64,000 nt of DNA from Streptacidiphilus albus JL83 (GTDB lineage Bacteria; Actinomycetota; Actinomycetes; Streptomycetales; Streptomycetaceae). Positions within the stretch are counted from its first letter, which is position 1, and the number at the start of each line of letters is the position of its first letter. The stretch lies in contig NZ_JQML01000001.1 in the NCBI RefSeq assembly GCF_000744705.1, positions 7,264,017-7,328,016 of the forward strand, read 5' to 3'. The translations under genes and the position numbers were made by a program. This document shows positions 9,162 through 17,800 of the stretch, in pieces. The notes beneath the pieces are model-generated. The model had not been told where the DNA came from and did not search any database. It worked only from the letters and a program-made list of their open reading frames with translations.

Positions 9162-9317
9162 TCATGCCATGGCCGCGAACGCGTGCCGCACGGCCACGCG
9201 ATGCTCGGTCCACCAGGCCAGGAGTCTCTCGGTGGGCAGGAACAGGTGCTCGCAGGAGCGGTCGTCGCGGTCGTAGTGGAAGGCCAGCTGCCAGAAGTCC
9301 GAACGGGCCGCCCGGCC
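9162..9317 (-). pseudogene. Possible 3' remnant of an unidentified gene
   Basis: About 50 minus-strand residues (RAARSDFWQLAFHYDRDD… ending RHAFAAMA) read like the end of a globular protein, with no plausible start close by. Upstream sequence in the frame is low quality. I do not recognise the family. Confidence 0.3.
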
Positions 9318-9425
9318 AGTACTCGTGTGCGAGCCTGCTGTTCGGCCTCGCACACACCATCTCATCGGATACTCTTCTCCCCTCGCACACAACATATATG
9401 ACGGCCACTCAGACCGGGGACAAAG

Positions 9426-11630
9426 GTGCTGTACGACCGCGATGCTTTTCTCGACCGGGTATCGTCGCTCGTCGGACTGGCGCTCACCCGCGAACAACGC
9501 ATCAAACTCCCCCACCACGACGACATCCCCCTCCTGCTGCTCACCGGCGGCCGCGGCATGGGGAAGACCGCGGTGCTCCTTCGGCTCGCCGAGGCATACG
9601 GGGGGCGCGCTCCGCGTGCCTATCTGGACCTCGCAGCTCCTCGCCGATACTCCGCCCCGGAGAACGGGCCGGTCTCCGGCGACCCGCAGTCGCCGCTACT
9701 GCGATTACTGGACGACGCGGTCTGGGAACTGGGACTGGCTATCCGGCACACCCGGCGGGTCGCCTTCACTCGCCTGGAGCTGGGGCTGCTGGCGCTGTCC
9801 CTGTGGGAGCCGGGCGATTATCTGACGGCCGACCAGGCCCGAGGGCTGCTGGACCGGGCCCGTCCCGGTGTCCGCCGGATCCTGGAGAGCGGCCGCCACG
9901 GCGATCACGTGGACGAGTGGGTCAGCGAGGTACTGGCCGAGTTGGCCGGAAGCGTCGCGCCCTTTCCGGTGGATGCCTTCGTCAAGGCGAGCGTCAAGGT
10001 CTTCACGAAGTCCGGGGCGGAGCTCGCGCACAAACACCGGGACACGGCCCTGCACTGGTGGGCCGACCACCGGCCGGACCTGCCGGGTGACAGCTACGAG
10101 AGCCTCCTGATCACCGCGCGGGACTACCACACCGGCGGGGCCTTCCGGGAGAGCGCCGAACGCGAGCTGGTCGCGTCCTTCCTGGCCGACCTCACCGACG
10201 CGCTCGGGGCGGCAGAGCACCGCTTCAACCGCATCCGGCGCCCGCTTCTCCTGCTCGACAACCTCGATGCCGCTCCGGCAGGTCACCGTTTCCTCGATCT
10301 GGTCCTGGAGAACAGATCCTCCGGCCACGGCCGCACCCACCGCCAGGACCCCCTGGTGCTGATAGCCACCGCCGCCACCGTGCCGGGCCGCCGTTCGGCC
10401 ACCACCCAGCGGATCGCCGTCACCGACTTTCCGCCCCGGTGGGAATGGAAACGGACCGGGGAGAGCCCCGACGCGGGCCTGCTGGTTGTTGCGCTGACCC
10501 CGTTGTCGGTCCGGGACACCGTTCGGATCATCGACCGGCAGCTCGACGCCCAGCTCTCCGGATCCCGGGCCGCACCCGACGACCTGTTCCCGGGCACCCT
10601 GCCCCAGATCATCCACCGCCTCAGCGCCGGGGTTCCGCTGGGCCTGAGCACGCTGGCGGCCGCAGCCGTGGCCGGACTGGTCCACGGCACGAGCGAGGCC
10701 GCGCCCGACGATGGTGCGGCGTCCCGGCCCGGACACCGGTTCGACCCGGCCTCGCTGCTGGACCTGAAGGTCGTCCACCCGGCGGCGGAGCCGGTCAGCG
10801 GACGCACCGAGTCGCCCGTCGTGTCCCACCTGCTGGAGCGACTGATCCCGGACCCGGCCACCCGGTCCCTGCTGACCACCTTCTCGCCCGCACGAAGCGT
10901 CAAAGCGGCACGAGCGCTGGCCGAACGCCATCTGGAGCCGGACACACGCGCCGACGCGGTGCTGCACATGGAAGAGGTCCTGCAGAACCAGGGCTGGCGC
11001 GCCGGTGGTGGCTACTTCGTCGGCGACCGCTTCCTGCGCACTCTGCTGCTGCGAAACCTGCGCGAGCGTAACGAGGCGAACACCGCCTACGCCGAGCCCA
11101 CCTGGACCGAGGTGCAGGAAACCCTGCGCGACCACTACGGGCCGTCCGGGAGCGGCCTCCTGGTCGAGCGCGAGCCCACACGCCTGTACCACTGCCTCTG
11201 CCTGGGGCAGCCGGTCCATGTGGTGGAGCGGCTCCAGGCCAGTTTCGCGACCTCCGACGCACAGGCCTGGCTGCGGGCGCTGCGCTGGATCGCCGAGGCG
11301 CCAGGTCCGGCGGGGCCGGCGGGCAGCGACCGGCGCCGCGCCTCCGCCTTCGGCGCGGACCAGCACGACCCCGCGCTGGGGCTGGACACCGTCTCCGCCG
11401 TCCACCGCTCCGTGTACCGGCTGCTGCACGCCGCCTGGTACCTGTCTGACGTACTCGTGGCACCGGAAGAGGACGTACTGGACCAGCTCGCCAGCGAGTT
11501 GCACTTCCTGTCCACGCAGCATCGCGCGGGCGCGAGGGAGCTGTTCGAAGCACGCAGGAACTGGCCGGCCGCGCTGCGCGGCTGGCGACAGGACAGCAGT
11601 TGGCTGGACGAAGGAAGTGAGCGCAGGTGA
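9426..11630 (+). CDS. Large P-loop NTPase coupled to a solute-binding protein
   Basis: 734 residues from GTG 9426. Walker A GGRGMGKT is at residues 41-48, and a Walker B-like RPLLLLDNLD is near 271-280. The rest is mostly helical and could be a STAND-like sensor or scaffold. There are no transmembrane segments. The stop overlaps the start of the next gene (GTGA), so the two products are very likely made together. Family members beyond the P-loop are not recognisable by eye. Confidence 0.7.
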   Translation: MLYDRDAFLDRVSSLVGLALTREQRIKLPHHDDIPLLLLTGGRGMGKTAVLLRLAEAYGGRAPRAYLDLAAPRRYSAPENGPVSGDPQSPLLRLLDDAVWELGLAIRHTRRVAFTRLELGLLALSLWEPGDYLTADQARGLLDRARPGVRRILESGRHGDHVDEWVSEVLAELAGSVAPFPVDAFVKASVKVFTKSGAELAHKHRDTALHWWADHRPDLPGDSYESLLITARDYHTGGAFRESAERELVASFLADLTDALGAAEHRFNRIRRPLLLLDNLDAAPAGHRFLDLVLENRSSGHGRTHRQDPLVLIATAATVPGRRSATTQRIAVTDFPPRWEWKRTGESPDAGLLVVALTPLSVRDTVRIIDRQLDAQLSGSRAAPDDLFPGTLPQIIHRLSAGVPLGLSTLAAAAVAGLVHGTSEAAPDDGAASRPGHRFDPASLLDLKVVHPAAEPVSGRTESPVVSHLLERLIPDPATRSLLTTFSPARSVKAARALAERHLEPDTRADAVLHMEEVLQNQGWRAGGGYFVGDRFLRTLLLRNLRERNEANTAYAEPTWTEVQETLRDHYGPSGSGLLVEREPTRLYHCLCLGQPVHVVERLQASFATSDAQAWLRALRWIAEAPGPAGPAGSDRRRASAFGADQHDPALGLDTVSAVHRSVYRLLHAAWYLSDVLVAPEEDVLDQLASELHFLSTQHRAGARELFEARRNWPAALRGWRQDSSWLDEGSERR

Positions 11631-13177
11631 GGACCCCGTGGTACCAGTCGGTGTGGTACTGGATCACCTTCACCCCGGCCCGCAAGGCGGGGGCCGGAAC
11701 GGTGGCCGTGCTGCTGGCGGCGACGCTGGCATTCGGCGGCTACACCCTCGCCAACCCCGCGCCTCCACCGCCCCCCAACCTGTCCTGCGGCGCCGGCGTG
11801 GCCCGGCCGTCGCTGGGCAGCACCGAATGTGAGGGAGTCACCGACGGACAGTACGTCTTCGCCCCCGGGCTGAAGGCCATCGAGGGCAAGATCCTCAAGC
11901 AGAACCAGTCCGTGTCCGGCGAGCGTCCGGCCACCATCGCCCTGCTGATGCCGATGACCTCCAGCGACGGATCCGTCCAGGCGGAAATCCTGCACGCGGT
12001 CGAAGGGGCCTACGTCGCCCAGTACCGGGCGGACAATCTCGACGACAACACCGTGCCCAAGATCCGTCTGGTGCTGGCGAACCCGGGCTCGGACAGTTCC
12101 GGCTGGCTGACAGTCGACCGTGAGCTGAACGCGATGACCGGTGCGCCGGACTACCTGCGGGTGGTCGCCGGGATCGCCGACAGCACCCAGAACACCCTGG
12201 CCGAGGTGCACTGGCTCACCCACCTGCCGGACCCGATCCCGGTCGTCGGCGGGGCCATCACCGCGGACACCATCGCCAACACCGCGAGCAGCCAGCTCTT
12301 CCCGGGACTGGCCAGGGTGTCCGTGACGAACACCTCCGAGGCCGCGGCTCTCGCCCGGTTCGCCAAGGTCAATCCGAGCCAGGCCATGGTGGTCGAGGAC
12401 ACGCGCACCGACGACGACTACATCACCACCCTCAAAAAGGCGATCAGCAAGCAGCTGGGCGCCGGGATGGCCCAGCCCGTGCAGTTCACCTCGCCCGAGG
12501 ACATCTCCCAGGACGGCGACACCGAGAACCAGTTCGACCAGAAGGTCCTCAACATCTGCATGGCCGCACCACGCTTCATCTATTTCGCCGGCCGGCACGT
12601 CCAACTGCGGCAGTTCCTCAATGCCCTGGGACAGGGATGCCCCGAACGCAAGTTCATCGTCCTCACTGGGGACGATGCCTCCCACCTCGCCAGTGACAAG
12701 CTGCTGAACCCCGCGGACTTCGGAGGGATCACCCTGGAGTACGCGGCCCTTGCCTTTCCCGACGCCTGGACCAAAGCCCCGGTGCCCGCCACCGGCGGAT
12801 CGACCGCCGACTACGACGCGTTCCTCAACGCGGTCAGCGCGTCGGGCCTCACGGTCGCCCAGTCGGACCTCTCCGACGGCCAGACGATCATCGCTCACGA
12901 CACGGTGTGGACGGCCGTGCAGGCGCTCGATCACGCCCACGTCAGCGGCCAGATCACGCCGCCCCCGCTGGCCGCGGTCGGCCAGGAGTGGCAGAACCTG
13001 CACGCGGAACTGCGGGTCGACGGTGCCAGCGGCTGGATCTGCCTGGACAACGGCGGCAACCCATGGGACAAAGCAGTACCCATGATCACCTACAACGGCC
13101 GTACCTCGACCTTCCTCGGCATGGCCTGGCCCACCGGTGCGCCACCGGCTGCGGACTGCACCCCGCAGGCAGGGTAG
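11627..13177 (+). CDS. Membrane-anchored type I periplasmic-binding-like protein
   Basis: 516 residues from GTG 11627, overlapping the NTPase stop by 4 bases. One N-terminal transmembrane helix (about residues 22-43) is followed by a Pro-rich linker and an exported domain. That domain resembles branched-chain amino-acid binding proteins of ABC systems (ATIALLMPMT, then VVGGAITADTIAN, then YAALAFPDAW). There is no lipobox and no permease nearby. A receptor that signals to the cytosolic NTPase fits better than transport, but this is inference. Confidence 0.75.
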   Translation: MRTPWYQSVWYWITFTPARKAGAGTVAVLLAATLAFGGYTLANPAPPPPPNLSCGAGVARPSLGSTECEGVTDGQYVFAPGLKAIEGKILKQNQSVSGERPATIALLMPMTSSDGSVQAEILHAVEGAYVAQYRADNLDDNTVPKIRLVLANPGSDSSGWLTVDRELNAMTGAPDYLRVVAGIADSTQNTLAEVHWLTHLPDPIPVVGGAITADTIANTASSQLFPGLARVSVTNTSEAAALARFAKVNPSQAMVVEDTRTDDDYITTLKKAISKQLGAGMAQPVQFTSPEDISQDGDTENQFDQKVLNICMAAPRFIYFAGRHVQLRQFLNALGQGCPERKFIVLTGDDASHLASDKLLNPADFGGITLEYAALAFPDAWTKAPVPATGGSTADYDAFLNAVSASGLTVAQSDLSDGQTIIAHDTVWTAVQALDHAHVSGQITPPPLAAVGQEWQNLHAELRVDGASGWICLDNGGNPWDKAVPMITYNGRTSTFLGMAWPTGAPPAADCTPQAG

Positions 13178-13212
13178 CGACTGGCACGGACGATCCGGTC
13201 AGGCGGCGACAC

Positions 13213-14145
13213 CTACCCGCGCGTGCGTGGCAGCGCAGGCGGCAGGCCACGCAGTTCCCTGGCCAGCGCCCGCAACCAGCGCTCCCGGAAGGCCGGTTCG
13301 GCCACCATCGTGCGCACCAACGCACCGCGCACCGTACCGCTGCGACCGGCGGCGACCAGGGCCCGCGCTTCGGCCAGCGCGGCCCTGTGGTCGGCCCCGT
13401 GCTGCGGGGCCAGCGACGAGCGCTGCTCGCCGTCCGGCTCCCGCTCGCGACGGTCCTCATCCAGGTACCAGCGGGCGGGCGGAAAACTGGCGGCGGTCTT
13501 GTGCTGCACGTTGCCGAGCAGGTGCCACACGCTGGCGTCGAGTGAGACGCTGGTGACCCCTGCGGCGGGCAGGTCACAGGTCCACGGCAGGTGCTGGTGC
13601 CAGCGGTAGGTGTTCGGGCTGGTGGGCTTGCGCGAGGTGATCCCGACATAGCGCAGCTTGAGGCGGACCACCGGCCACGGCTCGCGGACCTCCTCTACCC
13701 AGTCGCGGATCACCGTGTGCAGGGTGGTGAACGTCCGGCCCATCCACACCAGGTCGACCAGCGCCAGCGGACGCCCCCGCCGCGCCAGCGCCCGGGGCTC
13801 CAGCCCGGCGGCGGCCAGGTCCTCCCGCAGACGACGCAGTTCGCGCGCTGACAGGTCAGCCCGGTCCCGCGCGCAGGAGAGCGGCAGCCGCTCCAGTCGC
13901 CCCTGCCACGACGTCCCGTCAAACGCCCCACCCAGCACATCGAACACACTGTCGGCGGAACGGCCCACAAACCGAAGGTCCGCGTCCCCACTGCGCGCGA
14001 CGACTTTGCCGGCGCAGTCCGTCAACGCGTTGAGGAACCACGGGTTCGGCTCGGGGACCTCGTCCAGCAGGGTGCCCAGGCGGTCCGGGCGCAGCAGGTC
14101 CCAGCGGTAGGGCCCCGGCGGTGCGGGTGATTCAGACGGGGGCAT
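13213..14145 (-). CDS. Uncharacterised phosphoribosyltransferase-like protein
   Basis: 310 residues from the ATG at 14145. The N-terminal half has features of a type I PRTase fold: ADLRFVGRSADSVFD early on, and a hydrophobic strand into an acidic loop, ALVDLVWMGRTFTTL, around residue 150. The catalytic motif is not canonical. It is convergent with the NTPase/binding-protein pair (36-base gap), so a shared function is possible but unproven. Confidence 0.5.
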   Translation of the reverse strand: MPPSESPAPPGPYRWDLLRPDRLGTLLDEVPEPNPWFLNALTDCAGKVVARSGDADLRFVGRSADSVFDVLGGAFDGTSWQGRLERLPLSCARDRADLSARELRRLREDLAAAGLEPRALARRGRPLALVDLVWMGRTFTTLHTVIRDWVEEVREPWPVVRLKLRYVGITSRKPTSPNTYRWHQHLPWTCDLPAAGVTSVSLDASVWHLLGNVQHKTAASFPPARWYLDEDRREREPDGEQRSSLAPQHGADHRAALAEARALVAAGRSGTVRGALVRTMVAEPAFRERWLRALARELRGLPPALPRTRG

Positions 14146-14608
14146 GACGTCGAGTTCACCATCCCGCCGCAGGCCGCGCATCCCGTTTTCCAGTACGCCC
14201 CCGCATCCCGCCGAGAGCCGCGTTCGTGAGCCCGCGACAAGCGGGGTAGTCGCCGCGATGAGGTCTAGACCAGTGCCACGCTGGCGATGTGGTTGCGATC
14301 GAGGTGCCGCACTACGTCGTCAGCGTACGCGTCGAGGGTGGCGGTCGCGACCGTCGCACTGTCGTCGTCCCGCCGCAGGCCGCTCAGGGCCAGGGAGCCT
14401 GACCACCCGACCACTGAGCGCGACGGCGCAACTGCTGCCCGGGAACCGCTGGAGCAGCCCCACTGAAACCTGTCCAGCGGGGCTGCTTGCATTCCGCAGT
14501 GACGACTGCCTATCCACACCTGTACGCAGCCAGCGCTACTGAACTTGATCGGGTGATGTCGGGCTGTTCGCCGGACAGCGTGTGGGTGGCTTCGGTAGTC
14601 CTGATGGG
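14146..14608. other. Intergenic stretch with a possible hydrolase remnant
   Basis: No intact gene. On the minus strand around 14265-14370 a short frame reads DAYADDVVRHLDRNHIASVA before TAG. It resembles the segment just before the nucleophile elbow of alpha/beta hydrolases. The remainder of such a gene is missing. Confidence 0.3.
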
Positions 14609-15345
14609 GTGAGATATCCGCAGGGCGGCGGCTTGACCGACGCCGAGAGGGCCGCGCGAGAACAGGTCCGGCTCCAGGCCGTGACTGGCTTCGAGGCCGA
14701 CGAGAAGAACCGGGAGATCGCTGCCGCGTTGCGCGTCTCGGAGCGGTCGGTGGAACGCTGGCGGCTCCGGTAGCGCGAGGAGGGCCTGGCCGGGTTGGCA
14801 TCGAAGGGTTCGCCGGGCCGGCCTCGACTGTCGGAGACGCAGATAGCCCGGCTGGAGCGGGAGTTGGAGCGTGGCCCGCTGGCGCATGGGTGGGCCGACC
14901 AGCGGTGGACTCTGGCCCGGGTGAAGACGATGATCGGCCGCCTGTTCCACGTCTCGTACACCGTGGAGGGGACGTGGCGGCTGCTGCGGCGGCACGGCTG
15001 GTCCTGGCAGCAGCCCGTGCGGCGCGCGATCGAGCGTGATGACGATGCGGTGGAGCTGTGGAAGCGGGAGGTCTGGCCGCGGGTAAGAGCACCGCGGCGG
15101 TGAACAACGCCTGGGTGGTCTTCGAGGACGAAGCCGGCCAGTCGATGACACCGCCGCGCGCCAGGACCTGGGGCCGCCAGGGCATCACCCCCGTCGTCCG
15201 CGTGCGCGGACGCGGCTCGGGCCGCGTCTCCATGGCGGGCATGACCTGCTACAAGCCCGGCGAGCGGTCCCGGTTGATCTACGCGATCCGCGAGTACCGG
15301 GGTCGCAAGGACGAACCGAAGGGCTTCGGCTGGAAGGACTACTAG
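14609..15345 (+). pseudogene. IS630 family transposase, disrupted
   Basis: Starting at GTG 14609 the frame encodes an HTH (NREIAAALRVSERSVERWR) typical of IS630. An in-frame TAG at 14771-14773 interrupts it. The same frame then continues (REEGLAGLASKGSPGRPRL) to about 15080. There a frameshift leads into the catalytic part (WVVFEDEAGQSM, the first Asp). The gene is cut at 15345 by the IS5-like insertion, so the last two catalytic residues are absent. Confidence 0.8.
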
Positions 15346-16282
15346 AGCGTGTTTAGAAAGTGCGTTCACAGCCACTCGTCGATCAGGGCGACGTTGACTG
15401 TCGCCTCGTAGCGGACGGCCAACTTGTCGTACCGAGTCGCGACCGCGCGTCGGCGCTTGAGTCGGCCGATCCCGCACTCCACCGCGTGGCGCTCGCGGTA
15501 GTCGACCTTGTCGAACGTCGGCGGTCGACCACCGGCAGAGCCCCGCTTCCTACGGTTGCGGATCTGGTCCCGCTTCTCCGGAATGGTGCAGCGTATGCCG
15601 CGCCTGCGCAGGTAGGCGCGGTTCGCCCTGGACCCGTAGGCCTTGTCCGCGCGGACCCTCCTGGGCCGGGTGCGTGGTCGACCAACTCCGGTGCGAGGCA
15701 CCCTGATCAGCCCCAGGACCGTCTGAAACTGCGGGGAGTCGCCCCATTGGCCAGGAGTGATCACGATCGCCAGGGGCTTCTGCCCCTGCTCGACCGCGAG
15801 GTGGATTTTCGTCGTCAGGCCTCCGCGGGAGCGACCGAGGCCATGGTGGGCCGGCTCGGTCTCGACGCCGCCGGGAGACTCCTTCTGGAGGTCCCCCTTT
15901 TACGGGCCCCGGCCGCGTGCTGATGCGCACGGCAGACCGTCGAGTCCACGGAGACGTCCCAGGTGACCAGGCCCTTCGCATCCGCCCGGGCCCGGAGCCC
16001 GACCACCACAGCGGCCCAGGTCCCGTCACGCTGCCAGCGCCGGAACAGCCCGTACACCGACTCCCACGGCCCGTACCGCTCCGGAACGTCCCGCCACGGC
16101 GCTCCCGTGCGAGTCCGCCACCGGATCCCGTCGATCAGCTGCCGACGGGAGTACATCACGGGTCGCCCCGGCCTCACGCCCACGGGCAGCAACGGTGCCA
16201 GCACGGCCCACTGTTCGTTCGTCAGATCTCCACGTCCCACGACAAGATCATCGCAGACCTTGATCTACTTTATAAACAGACC
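15346..16282 (-). mobile_element. IS5 family (IS427-like) insertion sequence
   Basis: CTAG stands at both borders (15342-15345 and 16283-16286), matching the target preference of IS427-group elements. The ends AGCGTGTTTAGAAAGT and, in reverse, GGTCTGTTTATAAAGT match at 12 of 16 bases. The element is 937 bp with one transposase in two overlapping frames. Confidence 0.75.
15366..16240 (-). CDS. IS5 family transposase in two frames
   Basis: The first frame (15815-16240) carries the DUF4096-like N-terminus (LTNEQWAVLAPLLP, GAPWRDVPERYGPW) and the first catalytic Asp (DVSVDSTVCRAH). The second frame, ending at 15366, carries the remainder (VRADKAYGSRANRAYLR with the second Asp, and HAVECGIGRLKRRRAVATRYD with Glu). 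A frameshift near 15850 joins them. In the IS427 subgroup such an arrangement is normally expressed by programmed frameshifting, so it need not be a lesion. Confidence 0.75.
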
Positions 16283-16345
16283 CTAGGCCGCGTCAGCGGC
16301 AGGCCGGAGAGGGCACGGAGGGTGGCGGTGCAGGGACTCGGCCGT

Positions 16346-17236
16346 TCAGCGGCTCCGGTCGACGCGGTCGACGAAGTCGCCGACCGCGGTGGCGAAGGCG
16401 GCGGGCGCCTCCTGCGCGACGAAATGCCCGACGTCCGGGATCGTGACCGCGGTGACGTCGCCGGCGACCTGGCGCATCGTCCGTTCGGTGAAGGGGGCGT
16501 TGATGCCGTCGACGGCGAGCACGGGAACGGTCAGCGGCCGCGACTCGGCCAGTGCCCGCATCCGGTTGCCGCCGGTCAGGGAGGAACGGTAGAGCCCCTC
16601 GGTGCCGCGCCAGCCGCCCGGCCGCGCGTAGGTGCGGGCGAACTCGTCGAGGTCGGCCTCGGTGACCCCGCCCGGCACCATCGTCATCACCGAGACGGCC
16701 CAGTCGAGCATCACTCGCTCGCGGCCGGCCAGGAACAGCTCCGGAATTCCCGGGGCGGCCAGGAATCCCACGTGCCAGGAGCCGCCGTTCCTCACGTCGG
16801 CCAGCATCTCCCAGCCGTACCCCGGAAGGGTGGTCTCGACGCCGGTGAAGCTGAGGACGTCGCCGGGGTGCGTGGCCGCGAACGCGAAGACCGGCCCGCC
16901 GCTGATGTCCTGGCAGGTCACGTGCACGGGCCCGACGCCGAGGTGGGCGACCAGCCGGTGCAGGTCCTCCGCCATGGTGGCCAAGTCGTGGTCGCCGTCG
17001 GCGATGCCGGAGTCGCCGAAGCCGCGCAGGTCGACGGCGAACACCCGGTGGGTGGCGGCGAGCAGCGGGATGACGTCGCGGAAGGCCCACCAGGACTCTG
17101 GCCACCCGTGCACCAGCAGGATCGGGGAGCCGGTGTCGCCCGCCGAGACGTAGTGCAACGTGGTGCCGTTGACCTCGGCGGTGTGGTGCGTGACGCCCGC
17201 CACGGCGGGGGAGGCGGTCACGGAAGAGCTGGTCAT
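16346..17236 (-). CDS. Epoxide-hydrolase-like alpha/beta hydrolase
   Basis: 296 residues from the ATG at 17236. The oxyanion-hole motif HGWPES (about residue 43), a nucleophile-elbow Asp in VTCQDISGG (about 110) and a catalytic His in DVGHFVAQE near the C-terminus fit epoxide hydrolases or haloacid-type dehalogenases, which use Asp rather than Ser. The gene is divergent from marR, with a perfect palindrome in the shared promoter region. It is therefore probably MarR-controlled, and may detoxify an electrophilic or xenobiotic compound. Confidence 0.8.
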   Translation of the reverse strand: MTSSSVTASPAVAGVTHHTAEVNGTTLHYVSAGDTGSPILLVHGWPESWWAFRDVIPLLAATHRVFAVDLRGFGDSGIADGDHDLATMAEDLHRLVAHLGVGPVHVTCQDISGGPVFAFAATHPGDVLSFTGVETTLPGYGWEMLADVRNGGSWHVGFLAAPGIPELFLAGRERVMLDWAVSVMTMVPGGVTEADLDEFARTYARPGGWRGTEGLYRSSLTGGNRMRALAESRPLTVPVLAVDGINAPFTERTMRQVAGDVTAVTIPDVGHFVAQEAPAAFATAVGDFVDRVDRSR

Positions 17237-17260
17237 GCGATGACTCCCAAGATAGACAAT

Positions 17261-17288
17261 CAGGTTGACTCCAGTGTTAGTCAACCTG
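17261..17288. promoter_or_regulatory. Palindromic MarR operator candidate
   Basis: CAGGTTGACT at 17261-17270 and AGTCAACCTG at 17279-17288 form a perfect 10-bp inverted repeat with an 8-bp spacer. It lies between the divergent hydrolase (start 17236) and marR (start 17318), the usual place for an autoregulatory MarR site. Confidence 0.75.
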
Positions 17289-17317
17289 GTTGTCCAGGTC
17301 AAGGGAAGATCTAGACT

Positions 17318-17800
17318 GTGGTCATGTCCTCACGATCCGGCGCCGATCTCGCCCTGCTGCTCCTGGGCAGCTATCGCAATCTGGTGGACGAAGTGGTCCG
17401 GGAGCTGGCGACCCGGGGATACCCCGACGCCCGGCCGTCGCACGAGTACGCGATCCGGGCCATCCGAGCCGGCGCCGACAGCGCCTCGGACTTGGCCCGC
17501 AGACTCGCCATCACCAAGCAGGCCGCGGCGAAGACGATCGCCGCGCTCGTCGAACGCGGGTACGTCACCACCGAGACCGACCCCGCCGACAGCCGCCGCA
17601 AGAACATCCGGATCACCGATCACGGGATCGGGCTGATCACCGAGAGCACGGCGATCTTCGACGAGGTGCGGGCCCGCTGGGAAGTGCGTCTGGGCGCCGC
17701 TGAACTCGCCGAGTTGGAAACGCAGCTCGCCCAATTCGTCGGCGACTCGCCCATCAACCTCGACGCTCCGGGCTGGGCGGCGGGACAGGAACTGCGCTAG
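17318..17800 (+). CDS. MarR family transcriptional regulator
   Basis: 160 residues. GTG 17318 has AAGGGAAG at good spacing; an ATG two codons later is an alternative. The winged helix SASDLARRLAITKQAAAKTIAAL followed by a DPADSRRKNIRIT wing is characteristic of MarR. The TAG stop is part of the CTAG target where the IS701-like element inserted, so the extreme C-terminus may have been altered. It probably represses the divergent hydrolase through the palindrome at 17261-17288. Confidence 0.85.
   Translation: MVMSSRSGADLALLLLGSYRNLVDEVVRELATRGYPDARPSHEYAIRAIRAGADSASDLARRLAITKQAAAKTIAALVERGYVTTETDPADSRRKNIRITDHGIGLITESTAIFDEVRARWEVRLGAAELAELETQLAQFVGDSPINLDAPGWAAGQELR

Noticed and set aside
9705..13003. 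Two long minus-strand frames of 605 and 622 codons under the NTPase and binding-protein genes
   Set aside because: Low-complexity translations opposite genes with Walker motifs and a transmembrane helix; no start signals.
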